Source: Spirosomataceae bacterium TFI 002 (GTDB lineage Bacteria > Bacteroidota > Bacteroidia > Cytophagales > Spirosomataceae). Taken from it: a stretch of DNA of 64,000 nt. A program made the translations under genes and the position numbers. The stretch is taken from NCBI GenBank assembly GCA_900230115.1, contig LT907983.1, forward strand, positions 620,001 to 684,000, in the 5' to 3' direction. This document shows positions 53,301-62,291 of this stretch, one piece after another (position 1 is the first letter of the stretch; each line of letters opens with the position of its first letter). Under the pieces are notes generated by a model that saw only the letters and a list, made by a program, of their open reading frames with translations, was not told where the DNA came from and searched no databases.

Positions 53301-53498
53301 TTTTTACGTGTTGACAACATAGCTCTTTCTTACAGTGTTCCAAGCAACATTATTGAGAAAGCTAAAATTGGCAATATGAGATTGTCTTTAATTGCTCAAA
53401 ATCCAGCAGTATATGCTCCTACTTGGAGCTGGATGGATCCTGAGCAAAAGGGTTACACCCCAAGTTTTTACACATTCAAAGTAAACCTTACACTGTAA
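50370..53498 (+). CDS. SusC/RagA family TonB-linked outer membrane protein
   Basis: A 1042-residue receptor. Signal peptide 1-27 (FLCLFYTAQAQ); carboxypeptidase-regulatory-like domain about 30-105 (KITGKVTDEESLGLPGVTIV); TonB box-like DEIVVIGYGTVKKKDLTGAV; plug about 120-245 (SDMLRGSVPGLAVG, IVLDGMIYSG, ILKDASSAAIYGSRASNGVILITTKRG); then the beta-barrel to residue 1042. It imports oligosaccharides or other large ligands with a SusD-type lipoprotein, which follows directly. It is a complete-length receptor. Substrate unknown: no CAZyme is encoded beside it. Confidence 0.95.
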   Translation: MKVLPKTIYQSFSTLLCFLCLFYTAQAQTKITGKVTDEESLGLPGVTIVVKGTTIGTTTDMEGLFSLQVPSKDQTLVVSYIGYTTQELAIGNKTNFNISMSVDAANLDEIVVIGYGTVKKKDLTGAVSQIDAKRLESEATSNISDMLRGSVPGLAVGFNNGPKGISSAGDFQVRGQTTVRTDAAENRAANAPLIVLDGMIYSGDLADINPTDISTFDILKDASSAAIYGSRASNGVILITTKRGKTGKPTINVSSSIGTTALSGQEIDVLGPQQFIDWRIAGFESAQRKQLTSPGYYNNPASLPSGVNVDAWKAYDGSTENPDNVSVWLNRLGMSDREINNYKEGNTENWADRIYQTGIRNDHNLSISGSTDKTSYYWSLGYVNNESHVYNDSYNAIRTRLNFEATVTDFLKVGTNMQFAAKDESPYASSQNLNNNTPFGSFYEDDGVTIAAAPTDNISNSRHPYLNLTYNVREVKNNAINAKIYGIVTFPLGITLTSEYIPSINWNRSFSHRSSADPFSLDNGYVNRINYNSYGWQMNNIVKWNKELGLHRFDVTLLQNAEKFQDWRTEVARSQFQPSDVLGYHDIGSATNDVNINSSDNYETGTALMARLNYVFNDRYLLTGAFRRDGYSAFGQKNPTADFGSVAAAWTLSEEEFFKSKLIDLLKLRFSVGTNGNRSIGRYSALSNLNTGRYVQIINGSPQYVSQLYSTRLANADLQWEKTTAYNLGLDYSLKNGRINGSLEVYYMKTKDLLIARSLPDVTGYNSVTSNLGQVDNRGFEINVNTVNIQKNSFSWRSGFALSFNRNKVVHLYGDMEDVLDGSGNVIGQKESDDVTNQWFIGHALDEIWDYEVLGIWQTDEAEVAKTYSRSPGDYKIDDKNGDGVYTNEDKVFQGYSIPQYRLNLRNDFKYKNFDLSIKMYSYLGYKSSNNHLKNDDVFYDRASGFDVPYWTAENPNNKWARVESYSSGFNVYENNSFLRVDNIALSYSVPSNIIEKAKIGNMRLSLIAQNPAVYAPTWSWMDPEQKGYTPSFYTFKVNLTL

Positions 53499-53503
53499 TT
53501 ATC

Positions 53504-55369
53504 ATGAAAAAAATATCAATATATATATTATTCACTTTTAGCTTGGTTATGACCTCCACCAGCTGCTCAGACAGCTTTTTGGAACCAAAACCATTATCGT
53601 TCTACGCTCCTGAAAACGCATTTATTGATGCGGCAGGTTTTGATGCAGCTCTGGTTGCTTGCCTAAGAAATGTTCGACATGAATACTTCGGAGATGGTGC
53701 ACCTATTATTTCTGAATCCATTTTTTCGGATATTGCTGTAGAAGGAACAACAGATAAAACAGGTCCAGCAATGGATTTACCAGCACAAATTTTACCTGAT
53801 GCAAACCTAAACAATACCAATACGAATAAAATTGGTTGGTATTGGAATGAAAGTTATAAGCGAATCAGATATGCAAGTGCTGTGGTTTCTAGAATTGACA
53901 ATGCTACTTATAAAAATGAGGCAGAAAGAAATCATGTTTTGGGAAAAGCATATTTCCATATCGCTAGAACTTATTACAGACTGACAATGCAATTTGGTGA
54001 TGTGCCAATGGTATTAGGTGAAACTACTTCTCCTCGCCTTGACTTCAATACAGTTGATAGAGAATCTATTCTTAGAAAATGTAAGAAAGATTTAGAATTT
54101 GCTGCGAAATGGGTAAAAACAGAGAAAGAAGGTAACGTTATAGGTGATGTAACTAAGGCAGCTTGTAATCACGTATTGACACAAGTAAACTTAGCTTTGG
54201 GAGAGTTTGATGCTGCAATAGCTTCTGCAAATGCAATTATCAATGATGGTCATCATGCATTAATGACTCAGCGATTTGGTGTTGATAAAAGTGATCCAAC
54301 AAAAGACGTAGTTTGGGATTTACACCAAGGTCTTAATAAAGCTTTACCAGAAAACACTGAAAGAATTTATTTGATGATCGCTAGAGAAGGATTCGAAGAA
54401 GATGACAATAGCAGAATCAGTGTTATGCGTCAGGTTGTTCCTTTCTGGGGAAATAATATCAATACTCCATCGGGTGTTAAAGGAACTAGTGATCAGCCAT
54501 TAGGAAGTGCAAGTGTAGAAATTGACTTAGTAAATAAGTATGGTAGAGGAATTGGTCGTTGTAGATCTTCTGCTTACCACCATACTGAAATATGGGGAGA
54601 CAAAACTGACTACCGCCATAAAAAAGGAAACTGGGTTGAAATGAGTGACTTGGTGTATAACCATCCAAATTTGAAAGCAAAGGGTGATACATATTACAAC
54701 AAAAACTTACAGCTATATAGTAACGATGGAAACCTACTTTGTGCCGATACTATCAGAAGCTGGTACGGATGGCCACAGTATAAAACTTTCGTAGCTGACC
54801 CTACTGATGTAACTCCAGATGGAGGTAGAGGTGATTGGTATCTTTACAGATTGGCTGAGACTTACTTATTACGTGCCGAAGCTTATTACTGGAAAGGTGA
54901 CTTAACAAATGCTGCTGCAAGTATTAATGCTGTAAGAACTAGAGCAAATGCCGCTCCTATCGCTGTTAATGACGTAAATATTGGTACTATTTTGGACGAA
55001 AGAGCAAGAGAGCTTTTCTACGAAGAACCAAGAAAAACTGAGTTAACTAGAATGGCTTATATCTTAGCAAAAACTGGTAAGCAAGCTTATAACGGTAAAA
55101 CTTATAACTTGGCAAACTTCTCTAAAGACAACTTTTGGTACGATAGAGTTATAGAGAAGAATAACTTCTATAGAGAAAATATTGTTGCACCACATTACAC
55201 TTATAGAGCTGCACCACATATTGCATTGTGGCCTATTCCTGCAAGTGCGATAAATGCCAACACCAAAGGTGTTATCAATCAAAATGAGGGTTACCCAAGT
55301 TTTGGTAAAAAAATAACTCCATACAAATGGGTTGATGGTGAAGGTGAGGGAGAACTTGTTCCCCAATAA
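53504..55369 (+). CDS. SusD/RagB family nutrient-binding outer membrane lipoprotein
   Basis: A 621-residue lipoprotein (signal with lipobox STSC). SusD signatures: the start SFLEPKPLSFYAPENAF, the helical-repeat segment VLGKAYFHIARTYYRLTMQFGDVPMVLGET, and the C-terminal LAETYLLRAEAYYWKGDLTNAAASINAVR with the ERARELFYEEPRKTELTRM box. It is the surface lid that captures glycans for SusC. The gap to SusC is 5 bp, so they form an operon, ended by a strong terminator. The protein is longer than many SusD homologues (about 500-550). Confidence 0.95.
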   Translation: MKKISIYILFTFSLVMTSTSCSDSFLEPKPLSFYAPENAFIDAAGFDAALVACLRNVRHEYFGDGAPIISESIFSDIAVEGTTDKTGPAMDLPAQILPDANLNNTNTNKIGWYWNESYKRIRYASAVVSRIDNATYKNEAERNHVLGKAYFHIARTYYRLTMQFGDVPMVLGETTSPRLDFNTVDRESILRKCKKDLEFAAKWVKTEKEGNVIGDVTKAACNHVLTQVNLALGEFDAAIASANAIINDGHHALMTQRFGVDKSDPTKDVVWDLHQGLNKALPENTERIYLMIAREGFEEDDNSRISVMRQVVPFWGNNINTPSGVKGTSDQPLGSASVEIDLVNKYGRGIGRCRSSAYHHTEIWGDKTDYRHKKGNWVEMSDLVYNHPNLKAKGDTYYNKNLQLYSNDGNLLCADTIRSWYGWPQYKTFVADPTDVTPDGGRGDWYLYRLAETYLLRAEAYYWKGDLTNAAASINAVRTRANAAPIAVNDVNIGTILDERARELFYEEPRKTELTRMAYILAKTGKQAYNGKTYNLANFSKDNFWYDRVIEKNNFYRENIVAPHYTYRAAPHIALWPIPASAINANTKGVINQNEGYPSFGKKITPYKWVDGEGEGELVPQ

Positions 55370-55384
55370 TCATCTTTAACAACT

Positions 55385-55422
55385 AAAAAAGGAGCCAACT
55401 ATAATAGCTGGCTCCTTTTTTT
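55385..55422 (+). terminator. Rho-independent terminator after SusD
   Basis: Stem with GGAGCCA (55391-55397) pairing with TGGCTCC (55409-55415), extended inward by CTAT/ATAG and outward by a run of A pairing with T, followed by a T tract. Perfect outer stem; a clear end to the SusC/SusD operon. Confidence 0.95.
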
Positions 55423-55494
55423 ATGCCTAATTCTCAGAAGTCCAAAAGCCTAATTTGACCAAAATGACAATAGAATAAATCTGTTATCGATTGC

Positions 55495-57708
55495 TTAATC
55501 TAATGCAGCACACTTTTTAAGGAAGTCATGAACTTGCTTTGTTCCTTTCATTCTATACCTAGCTACTGTTTTTTTGTTACCCACTTTGATGGTAACTGTT
55601 TCTTTCGGTAAGTCGGTAAACATAAATTCATCTGTCCAATCATCTCCTATGGCAATGATATAATCATGTTCATTTTCCATTGTCCATCGAGAAGAAGCTC
55701 GCCCTTTATTTACCCCACTAACTTTGACTTCCAGTACCTTGTCTCCATCCATAATTTCTAAATCATGATTGGCAATCAAAGGTTGAATAGTTGCTTTGAG
55801 TTCGTTTGCTTTATTGAGTCCCAATACTGGGTCCACATTGCGGTAATGCCAAGCAAGTGAGTAGTTTTTAATCTCTAAACTCGAACCAGGAGTGCGATCA
55901 ATAAATCGTTCTATGATAGGGTAAATAACTTCAAACCAGCTATTGGTGACCTTTTCCAGTATTTTCCACTCCTCTCCAGCAACTCGTTGCCAAAGCCCAT
56001 GTTCACATATCAAAGTATAAGGTTTATCTCCAAACCATTCACCAAAAATCTCTTTATCTCTTCCTGTTATAAGGGTCAAGTTGTTTTTAGGATCAGCCTG
56101 CAGGGCATCTAATATTTTATAAAGCTCTTTCGTTGGCTTGGCATCTTCTGGCTTTTTCTTGAAAGGTGCAAGTGTACCGTCATAATCCAAAAATATCATT
56201 CGCTTGCTTTTAGAATTAAAGTCTTCTAAAAGCTGATTCTCTATTTTCTCGGAGATCTTGTTTGCCTCATGTTCTTGTTGCCAAGTAGGTACATCGGTGA
56301 GTTGCTGCAAAAACTCTTTTGCCCATCGTTCCACATTGTATCTTTCAATACGGTCTTGCATGACTTTGTTACGGGATTTTTGCTCCTCCAGCGGCATTTC
56401 TATCGCTTGCTTGATAGAGTCAGCAACTTGGTCATAATTGTTAGGATTGATAATGAGCGATTCGTTGAGTTCATTAGAAGCTCCCGCCATTTCGCTTAAG
56501 ATCAAAACTCCAGAAAGGTCTGTGCGACAAGCAATATATTCTTTGGCAACAAGATTCATTCCATCTCTCACAGGTGTGAGCAATGCAATGTCGCAAGAGC
56601 AATAGAGGTCAATCAAGTTTTCGAAAGGCATTGATCGATAGAAATACCAAATCGGCGTCCAATTAATGTCCGAAAACTTACCGTTTATTCGGCCTACCAA
56701 TTGGTCAATCTCGTTTTTAAGATCTTGGTATTGTGGCACATTAGACCTGCTTGGTACTGCCAACATTACCAATCTTACTTTTCCAGAGTACTCTGGGTAT
56801 TTTTCTAAAAAGTGCTCAAATGCTAACAATCGCTTTGCAATTCCTTTAGTGTAGTCTAATCGATCAATACTCAGGATGAAATTCGATTTCCCTTTTATTT
56901 TAAAATGTGCATCTATGCTTTGTTGTATTTCAGATTTATCTGCTTCACTTTTTTGTTCGTGTAAAACAGCACTTTCATAGAACTTTTTGAAGTCAATTCC
57001 CATTGGGAAAGACTCCACTTTTATCTGTCTAGTTTCAAACTGAATTGTATTAAAACTTAATTCGCAACCAAGTAGTCGCTGTACCGAACTAAGAAAATGT
57101 CGTTCATAGGCATAAGTATGAAAACCGATCAAATCTGCCCCAAGCATACCATTTAGTATCTCTTCTCTCCAAGGCAATATTCTAAAGACTTCAAATGATG
57201 GAAATGGAATATGAAGAAAGAATCCAATTTTCACATCAGGTCTAAGAGCCTTAATCATCGCTGGAACCAGTAATAATTGATAATCGTGCACCCACACCTG
57301 ATCACCTTCTTCGATGTGTTCAACTACCAAGTCTGCAAATTTTTGATTGACAGATTTATATGTCTCCCAGTCTGCTGAATTGAACTCAGCATACTCCGTA
57401 AAGTAGTGTAACAGCGGCCATAAAGTTCTATTACTAAAGCCAAAGTAAAAGCCATCCACTTCAGCTTGACTCAGCGATACCGAAGCACACTTTTGCTTCT
57501 GTAAGGCTTTGTTAACTTTAGGTGCTAATTTTTTATCAATCTCTTCTTCGGTAAGTCCACTCCAACCTACCCAAACTCCGTTACCTTCGCTATGAACGGA
57601 TTTTAGCCCCGTTGCTAACCCGCCTACACTTGGAGATGCGATTACATTATCATCTTCAATGGTGAGGGATAGTGGCAATCTATTGGATACTATTATTGTT
57701 TTGCTCAT
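55495..57708 (-). CDS. Bifunctional trehalose-6-phosphate synthase/phosphatase
   Basis: A 737-residue fusion. The N-terminal GT20 synthase (about 1-465) shows IIVSNRLPLSLTIEDD, VWVHDYQLLLVPAMI, FFLHIPFPSFEVFRILPWRE, RLDYTKGIAKRLLAFEHFL and GMNLVAKEYIACR. The C-terminal HAD phosphatase begins at about residue 500 with MIFLDYDGTLAPF (D508, D510), then LITGRDKEIFGEWFG and IAIGDDWTDEFMF. It makes trehalose from UDP- or other NDP-glucose and glucose-6-phosphate in two steps. The divergent GH15 gene encodes a possible trehalase, making a local trehalose cycle. Confidence 0.95.
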   Translation of the reverse strand: MSKTIIVSNRLPLSLTIEDDNVIASPSVGGLATGLKSVHSEGNGVWVGWSGLTEEEIDKKLAPKVNKALQKQKCASVSLSQAEVDGFYFGFSNRTLWPLLHYFTEYAEFNSADWETYKSVNQKFADLVVEHIEEGDQVWVHDYQLLLVPAMIKALRPDVKIGFFLHIPFPSFEVFRILPWREEILNGMLGADLIGFHTYAYERHFLSSVQRLLGCELSFNTIQFETRQIKVESFPMGIDFKKFYESAVLHEQKSEADKSEIQQSIDAHFKIKGKSNFILSIDRLDYTKGIAKRLLAFEHFLEKYPEYSGKVRLVMLAVPSRSNVPQYQDLKNEIDQLVGRINGKFSDINWTPIWYFYRSMPFENLIDLYCSCDIALLTPVRDGMNLVAKEYIACRTDLSGVLILSEMAGASNELNESLIINPNNYDQVADSIKQAIEMPLEEQKSRNKVMQDRIERYNVERWAKEFLQQLTDVPTWQQEHEANKISEKIENQLLEDFNSKSKRMIFLDYDGTLAPFKKKPEDAKPTKELYKILDALQADPKNNLTLITGRDKEIFGEWFGDKPYTLICEHGLWQRVAGEEWKILEKVTNSWFEVIYPIIERFIDRTPGSSLEIKNYSLAWHYRNVDPVLGLNKANELKATIQPLIANHDLEIMDGDKVLEVKVSGVNKGRASSRWTMENEHDYIIAIGDDWTDEFMFTDLPKETVTIKVGNKKTVARYRMKGTKQVHDFLKKCAALD

Positions 57709-57960
57709 AATTTATTAAAATCTAACATCGAAAATATAGTAAAGGCGTGTCTCTAACCGTACTATTTATCTTTCGGTTTTGTTCTAAACTAATAAATAGA
57801 AGCTGAAGAATCCACATTATTGGCATTCTTTTAATAATGATATAATTATTTCTATATTTTGTTAAATATTTGATGTCAAATTATAAACCATCTAAGACAG
57901 GTTTAAAGCTTTTGAGCAACATTCTTTTCATATTTAACAAGATTGTTTAGTTTGCTTGGA

Positions 57961-59799
57961 ATGGAACAAAAAATGACAAACCTCGACTACGGAATTATAG
58001 GTAATTGCCAAAGTGCTGCGTTGGTAAGCAAATACGGAAACATTGAATGGTGTTGCCTTCCTCAGTTTGATTCTCCCTCACTCTTTGCCAAATTATTAGA
58101 CGAAAAGAAAGGAGGTAGTTTCGATGTAGTAGTCGATAGTTCTTATTCCATTTCTCAAAAGTACATTCCAAATACAACCATTCTTGTAACTGAATTTAGC
58201 AACGGAACCGATGTATTTGAGTTCATTGATTTTATGCCCCGGTATAAAGAAGATAATGGGCAATACCATGCACCTAGTGAGGTCGTAAGGTATGTAAAGC
58301 TCATCAGTGGAGCTCCTAAGTTTAAGGTCAATTACAACCCAAAACTTTTATACGCCAAAGAGCAAGTTGCCACCAAGGATAAAAACGAATACATCAAGAC
58401 GAAAACAACTAGTGGACCGTACGATTCCGTATATCTATATACCTCGTTTGATCATGAAGTTGTGCTAAACCAAGGTGAAATCACATTGGATGGTCATGGC
58501 TATTTTATCATTAGCTATAATGAGAAACTTTTCCATCAGAGTGTTGATAGAGTATATCTTAAAATGCAAAGAACCAGGGTCTATTGGCTAAACTGGAGCG
58601 ACAATACGACACAATATAATTTCTATAACGAAGAGATTATGCGTTCTGCATTGACCCTCAAGATGCTCACTTTTGAGAAGTCAGGGGCTGTTTTAGCTGC
58701 TGCCACTACCTCATTGCCTGAGACCATAGGTGAAGTAAGAAACTGGGATTACAGATTTTGCTGGATTCGCGACGCTAGTATGGTAATAAAAGTAGTTTCC
58801 GGCTTGGGACATGATAGAGTCGCCGAAAACTTCTTGAAGTTTATCGTGAATATCATCCCAAATAAGGATGAAAAAATGCAGATCATGTATGGTATCAATG
58901 GACAAAAAGACCTCGAAGAGAAGTTTTTAGACCATTTGGAAGGATACAAAGGAAGTAAGCCTGTTCGCATAGGTAATGCCGCTTTTGTACAAAAACAAAA
59001 TGACATATACGGTATTTTGATGGATGTGATCTATCAGCTTTTTGCAAGGTTTAATACTTCACTTTTTAACAGTGAAGAACTGTGGACCATTACCAAAACC
59101 ACAGTAGAAATAGTGAGTAGCAATTGGGAAAAGGCCGACAAGGGAATTTGGGAGTTTAGAACAGAAGAAAGACATTTTACTTTCTCCAAATTGCTATGCT
59201 GGGTTGCGATTGATAGAGCAATAAAAATTGCTGACCTACTTCACAAAACACACAAAGCACAAAAATGGATAACTCTTAGGGACAAAATTGCACGAGAAAT
59301 ACATGAAAAAGCGTGGAACGAAGAAGTACAAGCTTTCACGCAGTCATATGGATCCAAAGACCTTGATGCATCAACACTACTCATGGAAAGCTATGGATTT
59401 ATTCAAGCCAAAGACGAGCGATATGTAAAAACCGTATTGGCCACTGAGAAGGAATTATGTAACGATGGCCTTATGTACAGATACAAGAATGAGGACGACT
59501 TTGGCTTACCATCTTCTTCTTTCACTATCTGCTCATTCTGGTTTATCAATAGTTTATACAAAACTGGTTTCCGCAAAAAAGCGAAAGACATGTTTGATCA
59601 ATTATTATCGTATAGCAACCATTTAGGGCTTTTCAGTGAGGATATAGATTTCAAAACCAAACGTCTTTTAGGTAATTTCCCACAAGCATATTCGCACCTT
59701 GCATTGATAGAAACTGCAATCAACTTCTCAGGTGGATTTTCGGAAGAAATGGAAGTGATGAATGTGCTAAGAGAAGGACCTCCAGTGGTAGAGGAGTGA
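57961..59799 (+). CDS. Glycoside hydrolase family 15 (trehalase/glucoamylase-like)
   Basis: A 612-residue intracellular protein; ATG 57961 chosen, with ATG 57973 (four codons later) equally possible. N-terminal beta-sandwich, beginning NLDYGIIGNCQSAALVSKYG and NIEWCCLPQFDSPSLFAKLL, then an alpha/alpha-barrel with EVRNWDYRFCWIRDASMVI, FRTEERHFTFSKLLCWVAID (catalytic acid candidates E402/E403) and LGLFSEDIDFKTKRLLGNFP (catalytic base candidate E560). Bacterial GH15 enzymes of this shape are trehalases or glucan hydrolases. Location opposite the trehalose synthase fusion favours trehalose or a related glucan as substrate. No signal peptide. The final 19 codons reappear downstream, see the fragment at 61051. 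Confidence 0.9.
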   Translation: MEQKMTNLDYGIIGNCQSAALVSKYGNIEWCCLPQFDSPSLFAKLLDEKKGGSFDVVVDSSYSISQKYIPNTTILVTEFSNGTDVFEFIDFMPRYKEDNGQYHAPSEVVRYVKLISGAPKFKVNYNPKLLYAKEQVATKDKNEYIKTKTTSGPYDSVYLYTSFDHEVVLNQGEITLDGHGYFIISYNEKLFHQSVDRVYLKMQRTRVYWLNWSDNTTQYNFYNEEIMRSALTLKMLTFEKSGAVLAAATTSLPETIGEVRNWDYRFCWIRDASMVIKVVSGLGHDRVAENFLKFIVNIIPNKDEKMQIMYGINGQKDLEEKFLDHLEGYKGSKPVRIGNAAFVQKQNDIYGILMDVIYQLFARFNTSLFNSEELWTITKTTVEIVSSNWEKADKGIWEFRTEERHFTFSKLLCWVAIDRAIKIADLLHKTHKAQKWITLRDKIAREIHEKAWNEEVQAFTQSYGSKDLDASTLLMESYGFIQAKDERYVKTVLATEKELCNDGLMYRYKNEDDFGLPSSSFTICSFWFINSLYKTGFRKKAKDMFDQLLSYSNHLGLFSEDIDFKTKRLLGNFPQAYSHLALIETAINFSGGFSEEMEVMNVLREGPPVVEE

Positions 59800-59823
59800 T
59801 GTACTTGTAAGCACTATTGAGTC

Positions 59824-60834
59824 TTAAATCCAAGCTGTCTCTATTTCCCTATCAATCGGGAGGTAATTGATATATTGTACTATACGTGGATTGTCGCCCA
59901 AATTTGGAGAACTACCATGAGGAAGCTTTTGATTCCAAATAATAAAGTCACCTGCTTTTGCTGCTATTGGTTTTGGTCCAAGTTGTTGTAAATCAACCCC
60001 TCTCGGATTCACATCCTTTGGTAAATGTGTGAGCCAATCATCAATTTTCCTATGAAACCCAGGCACCAAAGTAAATGCTCCTTGATTCGCAGGGGTATCA
60101 CTTAGATACAACAAACCTTGAAGGCCAAAAGGGATTGGTTGCTTTAGACTCACGTCCCAATGAAGATTGGGCCCAGGAAATTTATAATTTTCATTCTCTG
60201 GAGGATTAAAGCTAACCCTATCAATACTTACAATTAGATCACTTCTTTTCCAAAGTTGTGCAAAAGCCCTCTTTATCTTTTCCGAGAACCTATTTTGATC
60301 TAACTGAGGATGATGAAACAATTGCACCATTATACCCTTCTTGCCAGAATGTTCATTATACCAAGTGGAATTATCTTTAGGGTCTATATCCAAAAACTCA
60401 AATATTGCGTTTCGGCTTATCTCACAGTCAGCTTTAGAAATAGCATTGGGAATGATAACATACCCTTCGCTTTCCCAATGAGATAATACTTCCTCGTCTA
60501 AAATATTATCATTAATATTTACTTCATTACTTTGGGATAAAATAGCTGAATTACAAAGTTGAATCATCTCTTTTGAGACATTACCATTTTCAAGTATCCA
60601 ATCTTCGAATTGTTCAAAAGACGGCGATTCATTAAATAAATACTGATACGTAGGCTCCAATCCAACTCCCAAAGCATCAAATACTGCTGTAACGTAATTG
60701 TGCTTAAGTATACTTCGCTCACTCGATCGTCCTTCTTTTTGAAACTTTGTGGAAGTCCAAATCTCTTTCAGATAAGCTATACCAAGTTTTCCTAGCTCAA
60801 GCTCACTAGATTTCAGTCTTTGCTTGTTGCTCAT
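59824..60834 (-). CDS. Phytanoyl-CoA dioxygenase (PhyH)-like Fe(II)/2-oxoglutarate oxygenase
   Basis: A 336-residue protein. The N-terminal about 115 residues are helical and unusual for the family; the double-stranded beta-helix core shows WESEGYVIIPNAISKADCE, LHWDVSLKQP with the HxD pair H225/D227, LYLSDTPANQGAFTLVPGFH, and the distal H306 in KLPHGSSPN with R317 in NPRIVQY for 2-oxoglutarate. It should oxidise an unidentified hydrophobic or polar substrate. It lies between two copies of the GH15 tail, which suggests insertion. Confidence 0.87.
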   Translation of the reverse strand: MSNKQRLKSSELELGKLGIAYLKEIWTSTKFQKEGRSSERSILKHNYVTAVFDALGVGLEPTYQYLFNESPSFEQFEDWILENGNVSKEMIQLCNSAILSQSNEVNINDNILDEEVLSHWESEGYVIIPNAISKADCEISRNAIFEFLDIDPKDNSTWYNEHSGKKGIMVQLFHHPQLDQNRFSEKIKRAFAQLWKRSDLIVSIDRVSFNPPENENYKFPGPNLHWDVSLKQPIPFGLQGLLYLSDTPANQGAFTLVPGFHRKIDDWLTHLPKDVNPRGVDLQQLGPKPIAAKAGDFIIWNQKLPHGSSPNLGDNPRIVQYINYLPIDREIETAWI

Positions 60835-61050
60835 TTAATAAAATAGTTAAACAAGAGCATATTTTACACTCTCAACTCTTTTTAAAACTAATAAAATAAT
60901 ATTCAAAAGTTCTTGTGAAGGCTATATTTCCAGAAAACTGCGACAACTCCTGCATTTTATATTGGCAAGATTGTAAAGTCTAAGTTTAAGGCCACAACTA
61001 CAAGTGCCAATTTTGCTGAAAAATCAAAAAAGTTGGCACCCAACCGATTA

Positions 61051-61137
61051 ATCAACTCCTTATTCTTTGTCTATTCTTCTAAAGAAATGGAAGTGATGAA
61101 TATTCAAAGAGAAGGACCTCCAGTATTAGAGGAGTGA
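61051..61137 (+). pseudogene. GH15 3'-end fragment (57-bp near-direct repeat)
   Basis: The frame at 61051-61137 ends with KEMEVMNIQREGPPVLEE and a stop, and its last 57 bases differ from the end of the GH15 gene (59743-59799) at only six positions. Only this tail of GH15 is present; the rest upstream is unrelated sequence of about 215 bp. It ends two bases before the stop of the convergent esterase, just as the real GH15 ends 24 bp before the PhyH gene. It is either a relic of a duplicated GH15 copy or a repeat generated when the PhyH segment was inserted. Confidence 0.9.
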
Positions 61138-61139
61138 TT

Positions 61140-62291
61140 TTAAAAACCTAAATACGCCATCACCGCCTTCTCCCCCATCAAAGCATGTGCAGGAAGTGGA
61201 TGTGCAGCGTTGAAAACTTGTAGGCTTTCTTTCGAAAGTATCTTATCAAAACTCTCGTCGTAACCGTCATTGTTAGGAATATTTTTATATTTCAAATCAA
61301 GATGTTTAGCTAAGAAGTTATAAGCTGTAATACGCTTATTGTAGCCGTAATCATGTACCTCGCCAGCTAAATGCACATTTTGAACCAAATGTTCGGCATC
61401 GTATAATTCATACACTTTGGCAATGTATGGAAATTCAATTCTTGGATTATTACTAGTCCAATCCGCTCCATCTGAGATCAATAACTGAGGACGAGGTGCG
61501 GCCGATGCAAAAATCTCAACATTGTTTGTTTGCAGTATTTTCGAGTGGTGAATTGGCATTCCGCTTTCGCATACACAACCTCCAAAGAAATGAGCCGAAA
61601 CCATCACCACAGGTACTGAAACTTTGATCCTTTCATCAATGGCCGTCAGTACGATAGTTTGTGTACCTCCACCAGATGCTCCAGTAATACCAATTCTTGT
61701 AGGATCTACATCACTTCGGTTTACCAAATAGTCGAGCACTCGCTTGCTATTATACGTTTGCAAAGTGAGTGCCATTGCTATTTTATGTTCGGTTTGTTTG
61801 TTATCGCTAAAACCAAGCATGTCGTACACGAATACTATTGCCCCCATTCTGGCTAGCACTGCACACCTCTTTTGTACTTCTGCCTGAAACCTTCTGTCTT
61901 CCCAATGACCGTAAGGACTCATTATTGCTGCATGCTTTTTCTTCCCATCGAGTGGTAAATAGAGATTACCAGTTACATAAAAACCAGGAAAACTTTCAAT
62001 GGCAATGTTTTGAACTTTGTAGCCATCCATGATTTGCTCACCGTGAATAATCGGGTTATAATTGCCCTCAATTTTGGGCATTTGATCCAGTTTCATTCCA
62101 CTTATGATCTGTTGCTTAATCTTGCCTGCTCTGTTTTCCCATGAAGTTTTATCATCCCATGTCTTTGCAAATTCCTTCATTTTCAAATTGGCTTCTCTTT
62201 CTGTCCAATAGTCTCCTTGACAAAGTATAGGCTCCTGAGCAGCAACAAATTGAATACTAACTAAAAAAATCAGGAATGATACGTTTTTCAT
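61140..62291 (-). CDS. Secreted alpha/beta hydrolase, acetylxylan esterase-like
   Basis: A 383-residue enzyme with signal peptide MKNVSFLIFLVSIQFVAAQ. The nucleophile elbow GASGGGTQT gives S207; the GNLYLPLDGKKKHAAIMSPYGHWEDRR and FVYDMLGFSD segments fit acetylxylan esterase/dienelactone-hydrolase-like esterases used in polysaccharide deacetylation. Its late HDYGY segment supplies a candidate catalytic His. Secreted, and next to a lyase-like gene in divergent orientation, so action on an acetylated or methylated glycan is plausible. Confidence 0.75.
   Translation of the reverse strand: MKNVSFLIFLVSIQFVAAQEPILCQGDYWTEREANLKMKEFAKTWDDKTSWENRAGKIKQQIISGMKLDQMPKIEGNYNPIIHGEQIMDGYKVQNIAIESFPGFYVTGNLYLPLDGKKKHAAIMSPYGHWEDRRFQAEVQKRCAVLARMGAIVFVYDMLGFSDNKQTEHKIAMALTLQTYNSKRVLDYLVNRSDVDPTRIGITGASGGGTQTIVLTAIDERIKVSVPVVMVSAHFFGGCVCESGMPIHHSKILQTNNVEIFASAAPRPQLLISDGADWTSNNPRIEFPYIAKVYELYDAEHLVQNVHLAGEVHDYGYNKRITAYNFLAKHLDLKYKNIPNNDGYDESFDKILSKESLQVFNAAHPLPAHALMGEKAVMAYLGF

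Noticed and set aside
60912-60990. Short Cys-containing frame (VLVKAIFPENCDNSCILYWQ) in the spacer after PhyH as a peptide precursor
   Set aside because: It lacks an upstream ATG and ribosome-binding context and is distant from the RiPP-like genes.
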